This document shows positions 23,825 to 32,057 of a stretch of DNA of 64,000 nt, one piece after another. Position numbers and translations under genes: made by a program. Source of the DNA: Umezawaea sp049997955 (GTDB taxonomy: Bacteria; Actinomycetota; Actinomycetes; Mycobacteriales; Pseudonocardiaceae); assembly GCA_049997955.1 (NCBI GenBank), contig JAEBDY010000009.1, positions 124,001 through 188,000 on the forward strand. Direction: 5' to 3'. Within the stretch, counting starts at the first letter, position 1. Every line of letters begins with the position of its first letter. A model generated the notes under the pieces. It worked only from the letters and a program-made list of their open reading frames with translations. It was not told the DNA's origin and did no database searches.

Positions 23825-25345
23825 ATGAGGACTCTGCCGGGGCGCACCGATCACGTCGTCGTGGTCGGCGCGGGTCTCGCGGGCCTGTCCACGGCGCTGC
23901 ACCTGCTGGGCACGGGCCGCGCGGTGACCGTCGTCGAACGCGACGCCACCCCCGGCGGCCGAGCCGGGCGGCTGGACCTGGACGGCTACCGGATCGACAC
24001 CGGGCCGACCGTGCTGACCATGCCGGAACTGGTCGAGGACGCCTTGGCCGCGGTCGGCGAGTCCCTGGCCGACCGGCTGGACCTGCTGCCCGTCGACCCC
24101 GCCTACCGGGCGCGGTTCGCCGACGGCAGCACGCTCGACGTGCACGCCGACGCCGACGCGATGGAGGCCGAGGTCCGCCGGTTCGCGGGCGGCGCGGAGG
24201 CCGCGGGCTACCGCAGGCTCAGGACGTGGCTGACCGAGCTGTACCGGGTCGAGCGCGACCAGTTCATCGGCGGCAACTTCGACTCCCCCACCGACCTGCT
24301 CGGCCCGTCGCTGGCGAAGCTGGCCGCGCTGCGCGGGTTCGGCAGGCTCGGCCCGGCCATCGCGCGGTTCCTGCACGACGAACGCCTCCAGCGCGTGTTC
24401 TCGTTCCAGTCGCTCTACGCCGGGGTGCCGCCGCGGCGGGCGCTGGCCGCGTACGCCGTGATCGCGTACATGGACACGATCGCGGGCGTGCACTTCCCGC
24501 GCGGCGGGATGCGGGCGCTGCCGGACGCCATGGCGGGCGCGGCGGGCGACGCGGGCGCGACCTTCCGCTACGGCACGGCGGTCGCCTGGCTGGAGCGCAT
24601 CGGCAGCCGCGTCACGGCCGTCCGCACGACCGCGGGCGAACGCATCCCGTGCGACGCCGTGGTGCTGACCCCGGACCTGCCGGTGGCCTACCGGCTGCTC
24701 GGCAAGGCCCCGCGCCGTCCCCGCCCGGTGCGCTGGTCGCCGTCGGCGGTCGTGCTGCACGCGGGCACCGACCGGACGTGGTCGGAGCTCGGGCACCACA
24801 CGATCTTCTTCGGGCAGGCGTGGGACCGGACGTTCGACGAGATCACCTCGACGGGTCGGCTGATGAGCGACCCGTCGCTGCTGGTCTCGCAGCCGACGCT
24901 GAGCGACCCGACGCTCGCGCCCGCCGACCGGCACCTCAACTTCGTGCTCGCGCCCGCGCCGAACCTGGAGACCGGCCCGATCGACTGGGCCCGCGTCGGC
25001 CCCGCCTACCGCGACGAGCTGCTGCGCGTCCTGGAGGCCCGCGGGCTGGTCGGGTTCGAGGCGTCAATCGAGACGTCGCGGCTGGTCACACCCCAGGACT
25101 GGGCCGACATGGGGCTCGTGGCGGGCACGCCGTTCTCGGCCGCGCACACGATCACGCAGACCGGTCCGTTCCGGCCGCGCAACCTGGTCGACGGCGTCGA
25201 GAACGTGGTGCTGGCCGGCTGCGGCACCACGCCCGGCGTCGGCGTGCCGCCGGTGTTGATCTCCGGGAAGCTGGCCGCCCAGCGGGTCGCCGGAACACCG
25301 CTGCGGACCCGGTCCGCACGGGCCAGGACGTCCGTCGTCAGCTGA
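23825..25345 (+). CDS. crtI: Phytoene desaturase (CrtI type)
   Basis: A 506-aa FAD enzyme that dehydrogenates phytoene toward neurosporene or lycopene. N-terminal dinucleotide fold VVVVGAGLAGLSTALHLLG (about 10-30), TPGGRAGRLDLDGYRIDTG, substrate-domain FSFQSLYAGVPPRRALAAYA, and the C-terminal FAD/carotenoid signature GVENVVLAGCGTTPGVGVPP. The start is the ATG 2 nt after the synthase stop; longer open frame upstream lies inside that gene. No phytoene synthase (crtB) or cyclase is in the window. The gene is an insertion relative to the mycobacterial order. Confidence 0.92.
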   Translation: MRTLPGRTDHVVVVGAGLAGLSTALHLLGTGRAVTVVERDATPGGRAGRLDLDGYRIDTGPTVLTMPELVEDALAAVGESLADRLDLLPVDPAYRARFADGSTLDVHADADAMEAEVRRFAGGAEAAGYRRLRTWLTELYRVERDQFIGGNFDSPTDLLGPSLAKLAALRGFGRLGPAIARFLHDERLQRVFSFQSLYAGVPPRRALAAYAVIAYMDTIAGVHFPRGGMRALPDAMAGAAGDAGATFRYGTAVAWLERIGSRVTAVRTTAGERIPCDAVVLTPDLPVAYRLLGKAPRRPRPVRWSPSAVVLHAGTDRTWSELGHHTIFFGQAWDRTFDEITSTGRLMSDPSLLVSQPTLSDPTLAPADRHLNFVLAPAPNLETGPIDWARVGPAYRDELLRVLEARGLVGFEASIETSRLVTPQDWADMGLVAGTPFSAAHTITQTGPFRPRNLVDGVENVVLAGCGTTPGVGVPPVLISGKLAAQRVAGTPLRTRSARARTSVVS

Positions 25346-25402
25346 TCGGCCGACACCCGAACCGCACGCGGCCCTGGTGCGAATACTCCACATGGGCACT
25401 GC

Positions 25403-25438
25403 CCTCCGAGGATCTTCACGTGCGAAGATCCTCGGAGG
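25403..25438. terminator. Perfect 15-bp hairpin after crtI
   Basis: Left arm 25403-25417 (CCTCCGAGGATCTTC), loop ACGTGC, right arm 25424-25438 (GAAGATCCTCGGAGG). It lies 57 nt after the crtI stop and 73 nt before the next gene. It probably ends the crtE/crtI transcript, although an operator role for the mannosyltransferase gene cannot be excluded because the arms form a fully symmetric site. Confidence 0.6.
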
Positions 25439-25511
25439 TGTCAAGACCCCGTCACGCTTGCACGCCAGCGCGTGCCGACGCGTGCACGTGCTGTGCAACG
25501 ATGTTGCCGCG

Positions 25512-27038
25512 ATGGCTTCAACTCCGTCCCCTCCCAGATCGAGCGCCGCGTCAGTGCAGCAGGCGCCGGCCGCTGCTACGCGCGTGCCGCCGGAACCGAC
25601 CGGCATCCCGATCCGCACCATCCTGCTGGGGGTCGCGGGCGTCTCGCTGATCTCCCTCGGCGGCGCGGGCGCGGGCGCGGTGCTGAAGATCGATCCCCTG
25701 CTGACCAACACCTCGCTGAGCTGGATCCGGTACGGCCACGGACAGGACCTGGCGACGGCCGTGCTGTACCTGGGTCTGGGTCTGGTGCTCTGGTCGTGGG
25801 TGCGACTGGGTCGCATGGTGCACAACCGGTACGTGGGCAGCGCGGCGGTGGTGATCGCGATCGTGGCGTGGACCTTGCCGCTGCTGCTGTCGCCGCCGTT
25901 GTTCTCCAAGGACATCTACAGCTACCTGGCGCAGGGGCAGTTGGCGTTGCACGGTTTCGACCCGTACCGGGTGGGTCCGGCGGCGTTGCCGAGCCCGTTG
26001 AGCGACAACGTGAGCTGGGTGTGGCAGAACACCCCGGCCCCGTACGGGCCGCTGTTCATCCTGATCGCCAAGGGCGTCGTGTGGGCCACCGGCGGCAGCG
26101 TGATGACCGGGGTCGTGCTGATGCGGGTGATCCTGGCGGCCGGACTGGCGCTGACCTGCTGGTCGCTGCCCGGCCTCGCCCGGCACCTCGGTGGCCGTCC
26201 GGCGGTGGCGCTGTGGCTGGCAGGGGCGAACCCGCTGATGCTCATCCACCTGATCGGCGGCGGCCACAACGACATCCTGATGGTCGGGCTCATGGCCGCG
26301 GGGGTCCTGATGGTGCTCGAACGGCGGCACGTCGTCGGGATCGCGCTGGTGGCGTTGGCGGTGGCGATCAAGGCCACGGCGGCGGTCGCGCTGCCGTTCC
26401 TGGTGCTGGTGTGGGCCGCCCGGCTCGACGGCACGCGGAGAGCCCGGCTGGGCCGGGCGATCGGCAACGGCGTCGCGGTGTTCGTGGCCGTGTTCGCCGC
26501 CTGCACCGTGGTCGCCAAGGTCGACCTCGGCTGGATCCCCGCACTGAGCTCGTCCTCGACGATCGTGAACTGGCTCTCACTGCCCAGCGCCGTCGGCGAC
26601 TTCGCCTACACCGTGGTCAACACCGTCGTGTCCGTCGAACCCGGCGTGTTCATGGCCATCGCCCGCGGCGCCGGATCACTGCTGCTCATCTACATCGCCT
26701 GGCGACAATGGCGCGCGGCCGAGGACGGCGGCCCGAACGCGATCCGACACGCCGCGTTGACCATGCTCGCCGTCGCACTGCTGTCACCCGCCACCCTGCC
26801 CTGGTACTTCAGCTGGCCCCTGGTCCTCGCAGCCGGACTCGCCTGGACGCTGACCGGCCTGCGCGCGGCGGTGTTCTTCTCCTGCGTCCTGCTGCTGGTC
26901 ACCTTCCCCAACGGCGACACCGGCCTCTACTCCTGGTTCTACCTGGCGTTCGTCGCCGCCGTCTCCGCGCTCGCCACCGTCTCACTGGGACGGCCGGATC
27001 CCCTTGAGCTGTCGAGCCGGTACGGGCCACGCCCGTGA
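25512..27038 (+). CDS. Polyprenyl-phosphomannose-dependent alpha-1,6-mannosyltransferase (MptA/MptB type)
   Basis: A 508-aa GT-C glycosyltransferase with about 12-13 membrane spans that would extend the alpha-1,6-mannan backbone of lipomannan from polyprenyl-phosphate-mannose on the outer face. The GT-C signature is in the first long extracytoplasmic loop: PPLFSKDIYSYLAQGQLALH, with the DIYSY acidic motif, then GFDPYRVGP. Also NTPAPYGPLFILIAKGV and LAGANPLMLIHLIGGGHNDI. It occupies the mptA (Rv2174) position. Start ATG 25512 is followed by a Pro/Ala-rich cytoplasmic N-terminus. The MptA versus MptB choice rests on synteny. Confidence 0.85.
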   Translation: MASTPSPPRSSAASVQQAPAAATRVPPEPTGIPIRTILLGVAGVSLISLGGAGAGAVLKIDPLLTNTSLSWIRYGHGQDLATAVLYLGLGLVLWSWVRLGRMVHNRYVGSAAVVIAIVAWTLPLLLSPPLFSKDIYSYLAQGQLALHGFDPYRVGPAALPSPLSDNVSWVWQNTPAPYGPLFILIAKGVVWATGGSVMTGVVLMRVILAAGLALTCWSLPGLARHLGGRPAVALWLAGANPLMLIHLIGGGHNDILMVGLMAAGVLMVLERRHVVGIALVALAVAIKATAAVALPFLVLVWAARLDGTRRARLGRAIGNGVAVFVAVFAACTVVAKVDLGWIPALSSSSTIVNWLSLPSAVGDFAYTVVNTVVSVEPGVFMAIARGAGSLLLIYIAWRQWRAAEDGGPNAIRHAALTMLAVALLSPATLPWYFSWPLVLAAGLAWTLTGLRAAVFFSCVLLLVTFPNGDTGLYSWFYLAFVAAVSALATVSLGRPDPLELSSRYGPRP

Positions 27039-27153
27039 GCGACGGTCGAAAAGGGCACGACGGGCTCGCGACCGGTCTCCCGGCCGTGCCCGCCGTGGTC
27101 CTACCGGGTCCGGCCCGCGCCGTGGGGGCACGGGCCGTTCGTCCGGGAACGCG

Positions 27154-27528
27154 TCAGAACGCCAACGCCTGAGCCCGGCGCTTCACCTCGCGACCACGGT
27201 CGCCGCGCAGCGCCTCGATGGGCGTGCCGGGCAGCGTGTCGTCCTCGGTGAAGAGCCAGCGCAGGATCTCGTCGGTCGAGTAGCCGGAGTCGCGCAGCAC
27301 GGTGACCGTGCCGAACAACCCCTTCACGACGCCGGCGGCGGCGATGAAGTCGGCGGGGACCACGAGGAGGCCCGCGCGCCGCTCGGCGAGCAGTTGCCCG
27401 TCGCGAAGCAGCTGGTGGACACGGGTGATGGGTAGGCCAAGGCGGTCGGCGACCGTCGGGAGGTCGAGGACCTCCAGGTCGGGGGCCAGTACATCCGCAG
27501 CGGCGGGAATCGCACTCACGGGGGTCAC
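27154..27528 (-). CDS. Rv2175c-family DNA-binding protein
   Basis: A 124-aa winged-helix protein. The N-terminal LEVLDLPTVADRLGLPITRVHQLLRDG is the helix-turn-helix, and the C-terminal helical half contains VVKGLFGTVTVLRDSGYSTD and EILRWLFTEDDTLPGTPIEA. In M. tuberculosis Rv2175c is phosphorylated by the neighbouring kinase PknL, which reduces DNA binding. Here the gene is likewise divergent from the kinase gene (70 bp apart), and a Thr-rich N-terminal tail (MTPVSAIPAAAD) offers a phosphosite. Targets are unknown. Confidence 0.88.
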   Translation of the reverse strand: MTPVSAIPAAADVLAPDLEVLDLPTVADRLGLPITRVHQLLRDGQLLAERRAGLLVVPADFIAAAGVVKGLFGTVTVLRDSGYSTDEILRWLFTEDDTLPGTPIEALRGDRGREVKRRAQALAF

Positions 27529-27598
27529 GATGCCATAACCTCACATTGAACGCCCTGCGCCAACCGGGTCATCCTCGTCCTCCGTACGATCGGTAGTT

Positions 27599-29680
27599 GT
27601 GGAGAGGTCTGGTACGAACGTGATCGGCGGATTGCTGGAACACCGCTACCGGGTGGACCGCGTGCTCGCCCGCGGCGGCATGTCCACCGTCTACCGCGGC
27701 GTGGACACGCGCCTGGACCGCGCCGTGGCCATCAAGGTCATGGATCCCCAGTTCTCCGCGGACCGCGCCTTCGTCGCGCGCTTCGAGCAGGAGGCCCGCA
27801 CAGCGGCCCGCTTGAAGCACCCCGGCATCGTCGCCGTGCACGATCAGGGAGTCGACAGAGGCACACCTGACGGTGAGCACGTATTCCTCATCATGGAACT
27901 CATCGAGGGCGGCACCCTGCGCGACCTCATCACCGAACGGGGCACCCTGAGCACGCCGCTCGCGCTGAGCGTGCTCGAACCGGTGCTGTCGGCGCTGGCC
28001 GCCGCCCACCAGGCGGGCCTGGTACACCGGGACGTGAAGCCGGAGAACGTGCTGATCGGCCACGACGGCGTGGTCAAGGTCGCGGACTTCGGACTGGTCA
28101 GAGCAGTGGCGGAAGCAGGCACCACCAGCGACAGCACGATCCTCGGCACGGTCGCCTACCTGTCCCCCGAACAGGTGGCCACCGGCGCTTCGGACTCCCG
28201 CAGCGACGTGTACTCGGCCGGGATCGTGCTCTACGAGATGTTGACCGGGGTGACGCCGTTCCTCGGGGACACGGCGATCTCGGTGGCGTACCGGCACGTC
28301 AACGAGGACGTGCCCGCTCCCGGCATGCTCGTTCCGAGCATCCCCGCCGAGCTGGACCAGCTGGTCGTGCGCGCCACCCGGCGCGACCCGGCGCTGCGGC
28401 CCGCCGACGCGGCGACGTTCCTGGCGGAGGTCGAGCGGGTGCGGCTCGCTCTCGGCGTGCCGAGGATGTCCGTGCCCACCCCCGCTCCGGGGCAGCACGA
28501 CCAGACCGTGCGGGTCCGGCCCGTGCAGGTGCCCTCCACGCCGCCCGCCGGGGCCACGATGCCCGTCCTGGCCTCCGCCGCCACCGCGGCGACGGTCATC
28601 ACCAGGGCCCCTCGGCTACCCGGCGGCCCCATGGGCGGACCTCCGATCGGTCCTCAGCGGACCATGGCGCTCGACCGGACCTCCTACCAGCAGCCACCGC
28701 CGCCCCCCGTCGAGCCGCCCAAGCCGGCGGCGAGGAAGCGAACGCCGAAGAAGACGGCCGCCGAGCTGTACGAGGAGGAGCGGAAGCGCAACAAGCGCCG
28801 CTTCGCGCTCTGGGTGAGCCTCGTCGCGGTGCTGGCGGTCCTCGTGGGCGTGACCGCGTGGTGGATGGGCAGCGGGCGGTTCACCGCGGTGCCCGGCATG
28901 ATCGGGAACGAGGAGTCGAGCGCCGTGGTGCTCCTCCAGGGCGCGTCGCTCAAGCACACGATCACGTACGAGACCAGCGACACGGTGCCCAAGGGCAAGG
29001 TGCTGCGGACCGACCCGCCAGAGGGCACGGAGAAGCTGCGGGGCGACGCGGTGAAGGTGTTCGTGTCGCTCGGGAAGCCCGTCGTCCCGAGCGTGCAGGT
29101 GGGCGTCGACCCGGCGGTGGCGCAGGAAGCCATCGTCCAGGGCGGGCTGAAGCACGCCCTGAACCCGGACGACGACGCGTTCAGCGACACGGTGCCGAAG
29201 GGCAAGGTCGTGGCGCTGAAACCCCCGGCGGGCACCCAGGTCAAGGTCGGGTCGACCGTGATCATCATGCTGAGCAAGGGATCCCAGCCCAAGCCCGTGC
29301 CCAACGTGGCCGGGAAGACCAAGGACGAGGCCTTCGCGGAACTCACGTCGCTGGGCTTCGAACCGGTCGAAGGCCCCCAGGAGAAGAACGGGAACGTCGA
29401 AGGCGGTCGGGTCGTGCGCACCGATCCCCCGGCGAACACCACCGTGCAGCCGGGGGGGAACAAACGGGTGACCGTGGTGCTCTCGTCGGCACCGGAGACG
29501 GTGACCGTGCCGCAGGTCGAGGGCAAGAGGCTGAAGGACGCGAAGAAGCAGCTGGAAGACCTCGGGTTGAAGGTGGACGTGCAGTTCAGCCGGAACGGGA
29601 ACGCGACCGTGCTGAACCAGTCGGTGAGAGCCGGGTCGAAGGTCGAGAAGAATTCTCGGATCACGTTGACCGCGCTGTAG
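27599..29680 (+). CDS. pknL: PASTA-domain Ser/Thr protein kinase (PknL position)
   Basis: A 693-aa transmembrane Hanks-type kinase. Catalytic domain residues 13-280: glycine loop ARGGMSTVY, ATP lysine 46 (AVAIKVMD), HRDVKPEN (143-150), DFG (163-165) and activation loop AEAGTTSDSTILGTVAYLSP. A Pro-rich juxtamembrane linker (290-400) is followed by one helix (WVSLVAVLAVLVGVTAWWM). Four extracytoplasmic PASTA repeats follow (starting VPGMIG, VPSVQV, VPNVAG, VPQVEG), which in relatives bind muropeptides or lipid II. M. tuberculosis PknL lacks PASTA repeats, so this is PknB-like architecture at the pknL locus. Start GTG 27599. Confidence 0.92.
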   Translation: MERSGTNVIGGLLEHRYRVDRVLARGGMSTVYRGVDTRLDRAVAIKVMDPQFSADRAFVARFEQEARTAARLKHPGIVAVHDQGVDRGTPDGEHVFLIMELIEGGTLRDLITERGTLSTPLALSVLEPVLSALAAAHQAGLVHRDVKPENVLIGHDGVVKVADFGLVRAVAEAGTTSDSTILGTVAYLSPEQVATGASDSRSDVYSAGIVLYEMLTGVTPFLGDTAISVAYRHVNEDVPAPGMLVPSIPAELDQLVVRATRRDPALRPADAATFLAEVERVRLALGVPRMSVPTPAPGQHDQTVRVRPVQVPSTPPAGATMPVLASAATAATVITRAPRLPGGPMGGPPIGPQRTMALDRTSYQQPPPPPVEPPKPAARKRTPKKTAAELYEEERKRNKRRFALWVSLVAVLAVLVGVTAWWMGSGRFTAVPGMIGNEESSAVVLLQGASLKHTITYETSDTVPKGKVLRTDPPEGTEKLRGDAVKVFVSLGKPVVPSVQVGVDPAVAQEAIVQGGLKHALNPDDDAFSDTVPKGKVVALKPPAGTQVKVGSTVIIMLSKGSQPKPVPNVAGKTKDEAFAELTSLGFEPVEGPQEKNGNVEGGRVVRTDPPANTTVQPGGNKRVTVVLSSAPETVTVPQVEGKRLKDAKKQLEDLGLKVDVQFSRNGNATVLNQSVRAGSKVEKNSRITLTAL

Positions 29681-29683
29681 CGG

Positions 29684-29718
29684 TTCGGGGGAATTGGCCA
29701 TTGGTCAATTCCCCCGAA
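29684..29718. terminator. Terminator hairpin after the kinase gene
   Basis: TTCGGGGGAATTG (29684-29696) and CAATTCCCCCGAA (29706-29718) form a perfect 13-bp stem that can extend inward. It begins 4 nt after the kinase stop, so it is a strong rho-independent-like terminator that isolates the toxin-antitoxin pair. Confidence 0.8.
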
Positions 29719-29765
29719 CATTCGCACAATGGTGTCGAATGCCTTTTCACTTGCCGAATGGCTGC

Positions 29766-29771
29766 TAGCGT
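29766..29771 (+). promoter_or_regulatory. Candidate -10 box of the vapBC operon (leaderless)
   Basis: TAGCGT ends 6 nt before the GTG at 29778, and no Shine-Dalgarno sequence is present. The layout suggests an mRNA that begins at the antitoxin start codon. Confidence 0.4.
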
Positions 29772-29777
29772 GCGATC

Positions 29778-30095
29778 GTGAAAGTCGTGGAAACCACGCG
29801 CGTGACCGTGGATGAACTGCTGCGCGATCCGGCGGCAGTGCTGGATCGGGTCGCGGCGGGCGAGAAGATCGAGGTCGTCGAGAACGGGGTCCCGGTCGCT
29901 GTCGTCAGTCCGCCGGACCTCACAGAGGCAATGACAGAGGGCCTGGTCAGGGCCGGGATCCTGGATTCGGACTGGCGGGGCGAGCAGGCGGAGCTGAAGC
30001 GGTGGATCCTCACCAATCCACCGTTGCCCGCCCAACCGCACAAGCAGTCGCTGTCCGAAACCTTGATCGAAATGCGCGAGGAAGAGACCCGATGA
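29778..30095 (+). CDS. Type II antitoxin, Phd/YefM-VapB type
   Basis: A 105-aa antitoxin. The N-terminal Phd/YefM fold has VDELLRDPAAVLDRVAAGEK, EVVENGVPVAVVSPPD. An extended acidic and amphipathic C-terminus (DWRGEQAELKRWIL, LSETLIEMREEETR) follows, which would wrap the toxin active site. Start GTG 29778. Its TGA overlaps the toxin ATG (ATGA), so the two are translationally coupled. It would also repress its own promoter. No M. tuberculosis counterpart at this locus. Confidence 0.85.
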   Translation: MKVVETTRVTVDELLRDPAAVLDRVAAGEKIEVVENGVPVAVVSPPDLTEAMTEGLVRAGILDSDWRGEQAELKRWILTNPPLPAQPHKQSLSETLIEMREEETR

Positions 30096-30493
30096 TCTAC
30101 ATGGATTCCTGCGCGCTGGTGAAGCTCGTCAGGACCGAGGAACACAGCGAGGCGCTGGCCGCCCATGTCATGCAAAGTCCGGCAGCGATGCTCAGCAGCG
30201 AGTTGTCGCACGTAGAGGTCGGCCGAGCGCTTACCCACCACGACGAAGGCCAGGCGGCCCGTGAAAAGGCGGCCGTCCTTCTGGAGAAGATCGCCCGCCT
30301 ACCGCTCAAGTCGGTGATCCGCCACGCCGCGGCACTGCCGGGCAAGCACCTGCGCAGCCTGGACGCCCTGCACCTCGCTACCGCGACGATGCTCGGGGGG
30401 ACGCTGACGCAGTTCATCACCTATGACAAACGCCTCGTCCAAGCGGCGCGGGACGCGGGCTTGCCCGTCGTCACACCCGGCGCGACCATCTGA
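30092..30493 (+). CDS. Type II toxin, PIN-domain ribonuclease (VapC type)
   Basis: A 133-aa PIN nuclease; such toxins cut tRNA or rRNA at single sites. The conserved acidic residues are visible: Asp5 in MIYMDSCALVKLV, Glu in LSHVEVGRALT, Asp in LRSLDALHLATATM and Asp in FITYDKRLVQAARDAG. Full length for the family, so probably active. Coupled to the upstream antitoxin by a 4-nt overlap. The pair forms a compact island bounded by strong hairpins at 29684 and 30503. Confidence 0.88.
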   Translation: MIYMDSCALVKLVRTEEHSEALAAHVMQSPAAMLSSELSHVEVGRALTHHDEGQAAREKAAVLLEKIARLPLKSVIRHAAALPGKHLRSLDALHLATATMLGGTLTQFITYDKRLVQAARDAGLPVVTPGATI

Positions 30494-30502
30494 CACCTTC
30501 CG

Positions 30503-30555
30503 AAGACGTGGAACGGCCCCCGACAACATCGTTGTCGGGGGCCGTTCCACGTCTT
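30503..30555. terminator. Perfect 25-bp bidirectional hairpin (toxin / aroG)
   Basis: Left arm 30503-30527 begins AAGACGTGGAACGGCCCCCG; loop ATC; right arm 30531-30555 is its exact reverse complement. It begins 9 nt after the toxin stop and ends 3 nt before the aroG stop, so it serves both converging transcripts. A 25-bp stem without a single mismatch is unusually long. Confidence 0.85.
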
Positions 30556-30558
30556 GTC

Positions 30559-31953
30559 CTACGAGCGGAGCATTTCCGCTACCAGGAATGCCAGTTCCAG
30601 TGATTGCTGGGTGTTCAGGCGGGGGTCGCAGGCGGTTTCGTAGCGGCCCGACAGGTCGGCGTCGGAGATTTCCTGGGCGCCGCCCAGGCATTCCGTGACG
30701 TCTTCGCCGGTGAGTTCGATGTGGATGCCGCCGGGGTGCGTGCCGAGGCTGCGGTGGACCTCGAAGAAGCCCTGGACCTCGTCGACGATCCTGTCGAAGT
30801 GCCTCGTCTTGTAGCCCGTGGACGACTCGTGCGTGTTGCCGTGCATCGGGTCGCACTGCCAGATGACCTGGTGGCCGGAGGCGGTGACCTTCTCGACGAT
30901 GGCGGGCAGCAGGTCGCGGACCTTGCCGTTGCCCATGCGCGAGATGAGGGTGAGCCTGCCAGCCTCGTTGCGCGGGTCCAGGCGCTGGACGTACTCGACG
31001 ACCATCTCCGGGGTGGTGGAGGGGCCGATCTTGAGGCCGATCGGGTTGGACAGCAGCTCCGCGAACGCGATGTGGGCCCCGTCGAGCTGCCTGGTGCGGT
31101 CGCCGATCCACAGGAAGTGCGACGACAGGTCGTAGAGCCTGGGCTCGTCGTTCGTGGTGTCCAGGCGCAGCAGGGAGCGCTCGTAGTCGATCAGCAGCGC
31201 CTCGTGCGAGGCGAAGATCTCGGTGCTGTGCAGCGACATGTCGTTGACGCCGCAGGCCGACATGAAGCGGAGGCCGCGGTCGATCTCGGCGGCCAGGGCC
31301 TCGTAGCGCTCACCGGCGGGGCTGGTGCGGACGAAGTCCTTGTTCCAGTCGTGCAGGCGGTGCAGGTCGGCCATGCCCGCGCTGGTGAGCGCGCGCAGCA
31401 GGTTCATCGTGGCGCCCGCGTTGGCGTACGCCCTGAGCATGCGCGACGGGTCCGGGACGCGGGCTTCCGGGGTGGCGACGAGCGAGTTGATGATGTCGCC
31501 GCGGTAGGACGGCAGGCCGAGCGCGTCGATGCCGGACGAGCGCGGCTTGGCGTACTGGCCCGCGATGCGCCCGACCTTGACCACCGGCACGCTGGCGCCG
31601 TAGGTCAGGACGACGGCCATCTGGAGCAGCGTCCGGATGTTGCCGCGGATGTGCGGCTCGGTGTTGTCGACGAAGGTTTCCGCGCAGTCGCCGCCCTGCA
31701 GCAGGAAGGCCTCTCCGCGGGCGACCTCGGCGAGGTTGGCGCGCAGCCGGTCGATCTCGGCGGGCACGGTGATCGGCGGCACGCTCTCGAGCAGGGTCCG
31801 CACCTTCCGCACCTGCTCGGGGTCCGGCCACTCCGGCTGCTGGGCAGCCGGGCGAGCCAGAGCGGCGTCCAACCGAGAACGCATCTCGGGGGGAAGCGGC
31901 GGTAGCTCGGGAAGCGTGTCCACGGGCACGTCCACGGTCCAGTTCACAGTCAA
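30559..31953 (-). CDS. aroG: Class II DAHP synthase
   Basis: A 464-aa 3-deoxy-D-arabino-heptulosonate 7-phosphate synthase, the first step of the shikimate pathway (PEP plus erythrose 4-phosphate). The plant-like type II pattern is clear: GEAFLLQGGDCAETFVDN with the metal-site Cys, KVGRIAGQYAKPRS, SYRGDIINS, SHEALLIDYE, HFLWIGDRTRQLDGAH, NPIGLKIGPS, QVIWQCDPMHGNTHES and the late GGIHIELTGEDVTECLGG with metal-binding Glu and Asp. It corresponds to Rv2178c. Feedback inhibition by aromatic amino acids is known for the mycobacterial enzyme. Start MTVNWTVDVP. Confidence 0.97.
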   Translation of the reverse strand: MTVNWTVDVPVDTLPELPPLPPEMRSRLDAALARPAAQQPEWPDPEQVRKVRTLLESVPPITVPAEIDRLRANLAEVARGEAFLLQGGDCAETFVDNTEPHIRGNIRTLLQMAVVLTYGASVPVVKVGRIAGQYAKPRSSGIDALGLPSYRGDIINSLVATPEARVPDPSRMLRAYANAGATMNLLRALTSAGMADLHRLHDWNKDFVRTSPAGERYEALAAEIDRGLRFMSACGVNDMSLHSTEIFASHEALLIDYERSLLRLDTTNDEPRLYDLSSHFLWIGDRTRQLDGAHIAFAELLSNPIGLKIGPSTTPEMVVEYVQRLDPRNEAGRLTLISRMGNGKVRDLLPAIVEKVTASGHQVIWQCDPMHGNTHESSTGYKTRHFDRIVDEVQGFFEVHRSLGTHPGGIHIELTGEDVTECLGGAQEISDADLSGRYETACDPRLNTQQSLELAFLVAEMLRS

Positions 31954-32057
31954 CAGCGTATTCGTTCCACCCTGAGAGACGCGCTGGGGGTTTCCGCAGT
32001 GAGGAAGTCAACGGAAGACCCCTGCACGAAAGTCCGGAACACCTGCATCATGAACCT

